A stretch of 27,464 bases of DNA, from the NCBI GenBank assembly GCA_963922595.1, contig CAWUIM010000042.1:1-27464 (forward strand), in the 5' to 3' direction. The stretch's first letter is position 1. Each line of letters opens with the position of its first letter. The position numbers and the translations under genes were made by a program. The notes under the pieces are model-generated. The model searched no databases and had not been told where the DNA came from. It saw only the letters and a list, made by a program, of their open reading frames with translations. Below are positions 23,544 to 27,464 of the stretch, one piece after another. This DNA is from JAJFFW01 sp963922595. Its GTDB lineage: Bacteria > Pseudomonadota > Alphaproteobacteria > Caulobacterales > Parvularculaceae.

Positions 23544-24602
23544 TTACGGTAACTGAAGCTCGGCGTCGCCGAGGTCGTCAAAATAGCGCGCGATCGCATC
23601 CGGCGAAACGTCTTCAAGGCGCGACGGTTTCCACACCGGCTTCCGGTCCTTGTCGATGATCTGCGCGCGCACGCCCTCAAAGAAGTCATGCCCTTCCATC
23701 ACGCGCCGTACGATCCGGAATTCCATTTGCATGCAATCATCAAAGTCGAGCGCGCCGCCGCGGTTCATCTGTTCAAATGTCAGCGCCATGGATGTGGGCG
23801 ACATACGCGACAGGGTTTCAAAAGTCTCGGAAGCAAATTGCCCGCCGTCGTCGGCTAACGCCTTCATCAGCGCTTCCAGCGACGCGGGGCGCTCGAAGAA
23901 GGACTTAATCTGGTCGCGCCGGTCATTGACGCCCGCATGCCCCGGATCGCCGGCGCGCGCATCAAGCGCGGCCTCGATATCGGCGTGAGCGTGGCTGGTG
24001 AGATTGATTTGGAGGAGCGCCTGCTCAAGCGCCTCCAGCTCTTCGCTCGGGACATAATGCGTGGCGATCCCCGCCGCCATGCAATCGGCGGCCTTCGCGC
24101 GCGCGCCGGTCAAGGCGTAATAGAGCCCAAGCCCGTCATGAAGCCGCGGCATGAAATGCCCGCCGCCCACGTCTGGAAAAAGACCGATCCCGGTTTCGGG
24201 CATGGCGAAGAGCGTCCTGTCGCCGGCGACCCTGAAATCTCCGTGCACAGACACCCCAACCCCGCCGCCCATGACGATCCCGTCGATCAGCGCCACATAG
24301 GGCTTTGGAAAATGGTAGATCGCCGCATTGTTTGTGTATTCGTCGCGGAAGAATTCGGACGCCAGCGCCGGATCTTCCTTAGCTGTATCATGAAGCCAGC
24401 GAATGTCGCCGCCTGCGCAAAAAGCGCGATCGCCGGCGCCCTTCACCAGAACGGCGCGGATCGAGGGATGGGTCTCCCACTCGATCAGCTTTGCATGAAA
24501 CGCACGCACCATATGACGCGTCAGCGCGTTGAGCGCATCCGGGCGATTGAGCGTAATCACGCCCCAGCCATTGGTTTCGGAAAAGAGGATTTCGTCGGTC
24601 AT
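23544..24602 (-). CDS. 3-hydroxyisobutyryl-CoA hydrolase (crotonase fold)
   Basis: This 352-residue crotonase-superfamily protein belongs to the HIBYL-CoA hydrolase branch, releasing 3-hydroxyisobutyrate from its CoA ester in valine degradation. The oxyanion motif FCAGGDIRWL (61-70), Glu136 (AMPETGIGL) and Asp144 (LFPDVGGGHF) match the catalytic pattern of that branch. The C-terminal extension of about 100 residues compared with simple enoyl-CoA hydratases also fits. It lies upstream of the SDR and mmsB, consistent with consecutive reactions. Simple enoyl-CoA hydratase annotation is the main alternative. Confidence 0.88.
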   Translation of the reverse strand: MTDEILFSETNGWGVITLNRPDALNALTRHMVRAFHAKLIEWETHPSIRAVLVKGAGDRAFCAGGDIRWLHDTAKEDPALASEFFRDEYTNNAAIYHFPKPYVALIDGIVMGGGVGVSVHGDFRVAGDRTLFAMPETGIGLFPDVGGGHFMPRLHDGLGLYYALTGARAKAADCMAAGIATHYVPSEELEALEQALLQINLTSHAHADIEAALDARAGDPGHAGVNDRRDQIKSFFERPASLEALMKALADDGGQFASETFETLSRMSPTSMALTFEQMNRGGALDFDDCMQMEFRIVRRVMEGHDFFEGVRAQIIDKDRKPVWKPSRLEDVSPDAIARYFDDLGDAELQLP

Positions 24603-24681
24603 GGGCGTCTCTGGTTGGGGGTTTCAGATTTTTTCTTCGGCGGTCGAAATCAAGAGGACGGGATCATTACTTTCTGCCTGT

Positions 24682-24718
24682 CCCCCTCACCCCGACCCTC
24701 TCCCCGCCGGGGAGAGGG
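24682..24718 (+). repeat. Palindromic repeat, left copy, at 3' end of DUF559 gene
   Basis: This copy begins CCCCCTCACCC and contains a perfect 10-bp stem (24696-24705 with 24709-24718, three-base loop). It supplies the last codons and the stop of the DUF559 gene on the minus strand. Compared with the right copy it lacks the small inner GAAATC hairpin, having only a few bases in its place. Confidence 0.85.
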
Positions 24719-25091
24719 AGGGAGCCATGTCGTCGGGAAACGGCGGCTCGTTCAGCTTTTGGAGAATGCATTCCAGGACTTCGGGCATGGTCTCATAAAT
24801 CTCACAGTTCCAAAACCGAATGACGCGCAATCCGCTTTCCTGGAGGAAACGCGTCCGCGCCTGATCATAGACGACCGCTTCATCATAAGCGTGTTGTTGG
24901 CCATCCAGTTCGATCACAAGGCGCGCCTCCGCGCAGTAAAAGTCGACAATATAGCGACCTTTTGGAACCTGTCGTTTGAATTTCCAACTGTCGAGTCCGC
25001 GATTTCGAAGCTTCGCCCATAACAACGCTTCGGCATTGGTCTGGTTTTTTCGCAAATCCCGCGCGCGGCCGGTATTTTTAATCGCAGTCAC
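24687..25091 (-). CDS. DUF559 endonuclease-like protein (PD-(D/E)xK, Vsr-like fold)
   Basis: This 134-residue protein has the DUF559 pattern: NAEALLWAKLRNRG (Glu21), a basic FKRQVPKGRYIVDFYC with Asp50, then LVIELDGQQH with Glu61, Asp63 and His67. These residues form the putative metal-dependent nuclease core related to very-short-patch-repair endonucleases. The start is GTG 25091. Its ribosome-binding site GGGGAG lies in the stem of the right flanking repeat, six bases upstream. The final residues (SPAGRGSG) are encoded by the left repeat. No partner methylase is nearby. The biological role of the family is not established, and nuclease activity is inferred from the fold. Confidence 0.82.
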   Translation of the reverse strand: MTAIKNTGRARDLRKNQTNAEALLWAKLRNRGLDSWKFKRQVPKGRYIVDFYCAEARLVIELDGQQHAYDEAVVYDQARTRFLQESGLRVIRFWNCEIYETMPEVLECILQKLNEPPFPDDMAPSLSPAGRGSG

Positions 25092-25094
25092 CTA

Positions 25095-25143
25095 CCTCTC
25101 CCCCTCGGGGAGAGGTCGAAATCTTTGATTTCGGGTGAGGGGG
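25095..25143 (-). repeat. Palindromic repeat, right copy, at 5' end of DUF559 gene
   Basis: Two adjacent hairpins are seen: a perfect 9-bp stem (25095-25103 with 25107-25115) and a perfect 7-bp stem (25117-25123 with 25127-25133), each with a three-base loop, followed by GGTGAGGGGG. In reverse complement it matches the left copy at its outer end and main stem. Confidence 0.85.
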
Positions 25144-25205
25144 AAGCGCTCTGGTGTTCGTTCCAAATCAAGCCCAATTGCCTATCGCCTAGTCCCTACC
25201 GCCCC

Positions 25206-26354
25206 TCAAACCTGATACTCCTTCAACAAATCCCGCGCCACGATCACCCGCATGATCTCATTAGCGCCCTCCAGAATCTGATGCACACGGACGTCCCTTA
25301 GCATCCGTTCCAGCGGATAGTCTTTCAGATAACCGTAACCGCCATGGGTTTGCAGGGCGTTGTTCACGACCTCAAAGCCGATGTCGGTGACGAAGCGCTT
25401 CGCCATGGCGCAATGGCGCGTCGCGTCAGGCGTTTTATTGTCGAGCTTCCACGCCGCCTGATAAAGCATGACGCGGGCCGCTTCGAGGTCGGTCGCCATG
25501 TCGGCGAGTTTGAATTGCAGCGCCTGTTGTTCATTGAGTCGTTTGCCGAACGCACGCCGTTCATTGGTGTAATCGAGCGCTGATTTTAAGGCGGCGTTGG
25601 CGGTGCCGAGCGAACAGGCCGCGATGTTAAGCCGGCCGCCGTCGAGGCCCATCATCGCAAATCTAAAGCCCTCGCCTTCTTCGCCGATCCGGTTGGCGAC
25701 CGGAATGCGGCAATCTTCAAAATTGACGATAGCGGTCGGTTGCGAATTCCAACCCATCTTTTTCTCATCGGCCCCGAAGGAAAGACCGGGCGTTCCTTTT
25801 TCAACGAGCACGGTCGAGATGCCGCGCGGGCCGTCTTCGCCAGTGCGCACCATGACGACATAAAGGTCTGAGGTTCCGGCCCCGGAGATAAACGCCTTTG
25901 ATCCGTTCAGGACATAATCGTCGCCGTCACGCACCGCTTTGGTCTTGAGCGCCGCCGCGTCGGAACCGGACCCCGGCTCCGTCAGACAATAACTGGCGAT
26001 GAGCTCCATAGACGCCAATTGCGGACAATATTTCTGGCGCAGCGCTTCCGATCCGAAACTGTCGATCATCCAGCAGCACATATTGTGGATGGAAATAAAC
26101 GCGGCGGTCGAGGTGCAGCCTTCTGAAAGCGCTTCGAAGATTAGCGCCGCATCGAGCCGGCCGAGACCGGACCCGCCCACATCGTCGCGGGTGTAGATGC
26201 CCGCAAGCCCCAACTCCGCGGACTTCTTAATGACATCGACAGGAAAGTGTTTGTCTTCATCCCATTTGGCCGCATGGGGCGCCAACTCGTCAGCGGCGAA
26301 CCTGCGCGCCATTTCCTGAATGGCCAGCTGCTCTTCACTGAGGGCGAAATCCAT
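25206..26354 (-). CDS. Acyl-CoA dehydrogenase, probably isobutyryl-CoA dehydrogenase
   Basis: This 382-residue FAD flavoenzyme performs alpha,beta-dehydrogenation of an acyl-CoA. Seen are YCLTEPGSGSDAAALKT and FISGAGTSDLYVVMVRT in the middle FAD domain, a C-terminal THGGYGYLKDYPLERMLRDVR, and the catalytic base Glu362 in LEGANEIMRV, at the position used by short-chain and isobutyryl-CoA dehydrogenases. With the hydrolase and mmsB nearby, isobutyryl-CoA is the likely substrate. ATG 26354, eight bases after AAAGGA, is preferred over the GTG at 26360. It starts two bases after the stop of the DedA gene. Confidence 0.92.
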   Translation of the reverse strand: MDFALSEEQLAIQEMARRFAADELAPHAAKWDEDKHFPVDVIKKSAELGLAGIYTRDDVGGSGLGRLDAALIFEALSEGCTSTAAFISIHNMCCWMIDSFGSEALRQKYCPQLASMELIASYCLTEPGSGSDAAALKTKAVRDGDDYVLNGSKAFISGAGTSDLYVVMVRTGEDGPRGISTVLVEKGTPGLSFGADEKKMGWNSQPTAIVNFEDCRIPVANRIGEEGEGFRFAMMGLDGGRLNIAACSLGTANAALKSALDYTNERRAFGKRLNEQQALQFKLADMATDLEAARVMLYQAAWKLDNKTPDATRHCAMAKRFVTDIGFEVVNNALQTHGGYGYLKDYPLERMLRDVRVHQILEGANEIMRVIVARDLLKEYQV

Positions 26355-26356
26355 CG

Positions 26357-27010
26357 TCACATTCCTTTCTGGGGCGTTTCTTCAAGGGCGTCGTCGGACG
26401 GCGGCAGCGGCGCGTCGGCGTCGTCCGACATCGGCGTTAGCGGCCCCATGGCCTTGTTCCGGCGGTGGCGCCACCACCGCAGAAAGATGTAGGTCGCGAC
26501 GCCCGCCACCGCGATAAACGGCATATAGAAAGTGGCTTTCTCTCCGATCACCTCGCCGGCGAAATGGAAGAGGCCGAACATCACGACCACATACATGAAC
26601 GCCGTTGAGATCACATAAAGCACGAAGCGCACATAAGGGCTCTCAAAAAACCCGCAGGCGATATAGGTGGGGATACGCGTGCCGGGCACGAAACGCGCGG
26701 TGACGAGGGTCTGGTAGAGTTCGTGTTTCACGAGTTTGCCCGCCACCGAGACGCCGGGCTTTTCAGCGAATTTGTGCGCCCAGCTATAGTGGCGTGCGAA
26801 CCAGCCGACCCAATATTTCCAGACATCGCTGCCGGTGAGCCCGGCGAGAATGACCACGAACAGGAGCGGCGTAGAACCGGCGCCGGCGATCGATGCGGTC
26901 GATGCGGCGATGACCGCCACATCTTCCTGAACAAACGGCAGCGCAAAGATACACAGATAGAGCGTCCAGCCGGACATCATCATGATTGATTCAGGATCGG
27001 TCGGTATCAA
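26357..27010 (-). CDS. DedA/VTT-domain membrane protein
   Basis: This 217-residue inner-membrane protein is of the DedA family, members of which carry undecaprenyl phosphate or other lipids across the membrane. Seen are an early membrane region with FVQED (Glu29/Asp30), a GxxGSDVWKYWVG-like stretch (58-69), the conserved ARFVPGTRIP (105-114), further hydrophobic segments to residue 178, and a polar acidic tail (about 190-217). TTG 27010 has GGGGAAG four bases upstream. The ATG at 26983 has no such site, so TTG is taken. It directly precedes the acyl-CoA dehydrogenase (two-base gap), but a functional link is doubtful. Confidence 0.85.
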   Translation of the reverse strand: MIPTDPESIMMMSGWTLYLCIFALPFVQEDVAVIAASTASIAGAGSTPLLFVVILAGLTGSDVWKYWVGWFARHYSWAHKFAEKPGVSVAGKLVKHELYQTLVTARFVPGTRIPTYIACGFFESPYVRFVLYVISTAFMYVVVMFGLFHFAGEVIGEKATFYMPFIAVAGVATYIFLRWWRHRRNKAMGPLTPMSDDADAPLPPSDDALEETPQKGM

Positions 27011-27103
27011 ACTTCTTCCCCAGGCCGCGACACATCGCGGAGATTGCAGAACGCCTTCAGTTCTTTTGCCCGTATTTTCGCCGGCGCGCCACCGGTCCGC
27101 GGC

Positions 27104-27464
27104 CTAAAGCGCGTTAAATTTACCGAGCAGCCATGAGAGCCAGGTGCGATAGCCTTCCTCTTCGAATGTTGCATCGCACGATGCGAGGATGATCGCCCGC
27201 ACCTCCTCCTCGTCGGGGTTTTCATAGAGGACTTTCGACAATTCTTTCGTCACCTCCTCCCGGCGCGACGCCCAATCGTCGATCATTTCCTGAACCGCCG
27301 CCTCGATGGAGCCCGCCTCGCGCATGGTGTGTTCATTGAGGTAGCCGCCGAGCATCCCGAACAGGATCGGATAACGGGCGCGCAGATCGGCGCGCACATT
27401 TTCCAGCTCGCGCAAAGCCGCCGCCGCGCCTCCCGCTGGCGAGCCGGCCGACGACGCCGGAAGC
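27104..27464 (-). CDS. Hypothetical acidic helical protein, 5'-truncated
   Basis: The frame is open to the end of the window, giving at least 119 residues. A TTG at 27415 is only an internal possibility. The upstream part is Ala/Gly/Pro-rich, followed by a mostly helical acidic domain (RELENVRADLRARYPILF ... EEEGYRTWLSWLLGKFNAL at the end). I do not recognise the family. No membrane segment, metal motif or catalytic signature is visible. A gap of 93 bp separates it from the DedA gene in the same direction. Confidence 0.6.
   Translation of the reverse strand, partial: LPASSAGSPAGGAAAALRELENVRADLRARYPILFGMLGGYLNEHTMREAGSIEAAVQEMIDDWASRREEVTKELSKVLYENPDEEEVRAIILASCDATFEEEGYRTWLSWLLGKFNAL

Larger units (their letters stand above)
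24682..25143 (-). mobile_element. Candidate repeat-borne mobile unit carrying a DUF559 gene
   Basis: About 460 bp hold the DUF559 gene and an inverted palindromic repeat at each end, both starting from CCCCCTCACCC on their outer sides. The unit sits between the acyl-CoA dehydrogenase and the hydrolase of the valine set, which otherwise look like one gene cluster. I see no target-site duplication. Calling it mobile is inference from structure only. Confidence 0.4.

Noticed and set aside
23937..25022. 361-codon plus-strand frame opposite the hydrolase and DUF559 genes
   Set aside because: It runs across two recognised minus-strand genes and their repeats, and the product has no recognisable motif.
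24682..25143. CRISPR array or insertion sequence
   Set aside because: There are only two repeat copies in inverted orientation with a gene between, no spacers and no transposase.
27007..27225. 72-codon minus-strand frame upstream of the DedA gene
   Set aside because: It overlaps the hypothetical gene in another frame, is Arg-rich and has no supporting signal.

Overview
This window looks like chromosomal DNA of a GC-rich Alphaproteobacterium, probably of the Caulobacterales/Parvularculales type. The main evidence is the minus-strand run dgt - SPOR protein - nagZ - scpA - scpB - tatA - tatB - tatC - (SRPBCC gene) - serS - surE - nlpD-like, a classic alphaproteobacterial gene order. A good match to a CtrA box upstream of the nlpD-like gene agrees with this. 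I cannot name the genus. I saw no rRNA, tRNA, CRISPR array, prophage or transposase gene.

Layout. (1) 1-2186, plus strand: the 3' part of a short-chain dehydrogenase that seems to carry a signal peptide, a PchB-like chorismate mutase, and two overlapping hotdog thioesterases. (2) 2185-13260, minus strand: the housekeeping block. From its promoter-distal end it runs from a terminator (about 2185-2213) through the nlpD-like LytM factor, surE, serS, an SRPBCC gene, tatCBA, scpBA, nagZ and the SPOR protein to dgt. It covers cell-wall remodelling, chromosome condensation, protein export and tRNA charging. erpA is divergent from dgt. (3) 13773-14224: the only gene gap over 300 bp. It is bounded by two inverted copies of a 30-bp hairpin repeat. 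(4) 14225-19660: a membrane-anchored ClpP-fold protein (minus), then on the plus strand a nitroreductase, a DUF6151 + SRPBCC overlapping pair, xthA, a secreted esterase and a compact RecD-like helicase. (5) 19680-21952: an Atm1-type ABC exporter (minus) divergent from a PilZ protein. (6) 21936-27464, minus strand: a hypothetical protein, a DedA protein, and a branched-chain (valine) catabolic set made of acyl-CoA dehydrogenase, 3-hydroxyisobutyryl-CoA hydrolase, SDR and 3-hydroxyisobutyrate dehydrogenase. That set is interrupted by a DUF559 nuclease-like gene framed by inverted palindromic repeats.

The most unusual observations are: an in-frame, AT-richer insertion of about 77 residues inside SerRS, just before the serine-binding TAE loop; the DUF559 gene whose ribosome-binding site and C-terminal codons lie in flanking inverted palindromic repeats, like a small repeat-borne mobile unit; a second repeat-bracketed unit at 13.87-14.18 kb; the CtrA-type site at the nlpD-like gene; and the absence of argS from its usual slot. 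I did not find a clear new multi-gene defence or biosynthetic system. All assignments rest on reading motifs by eye, with no database search.
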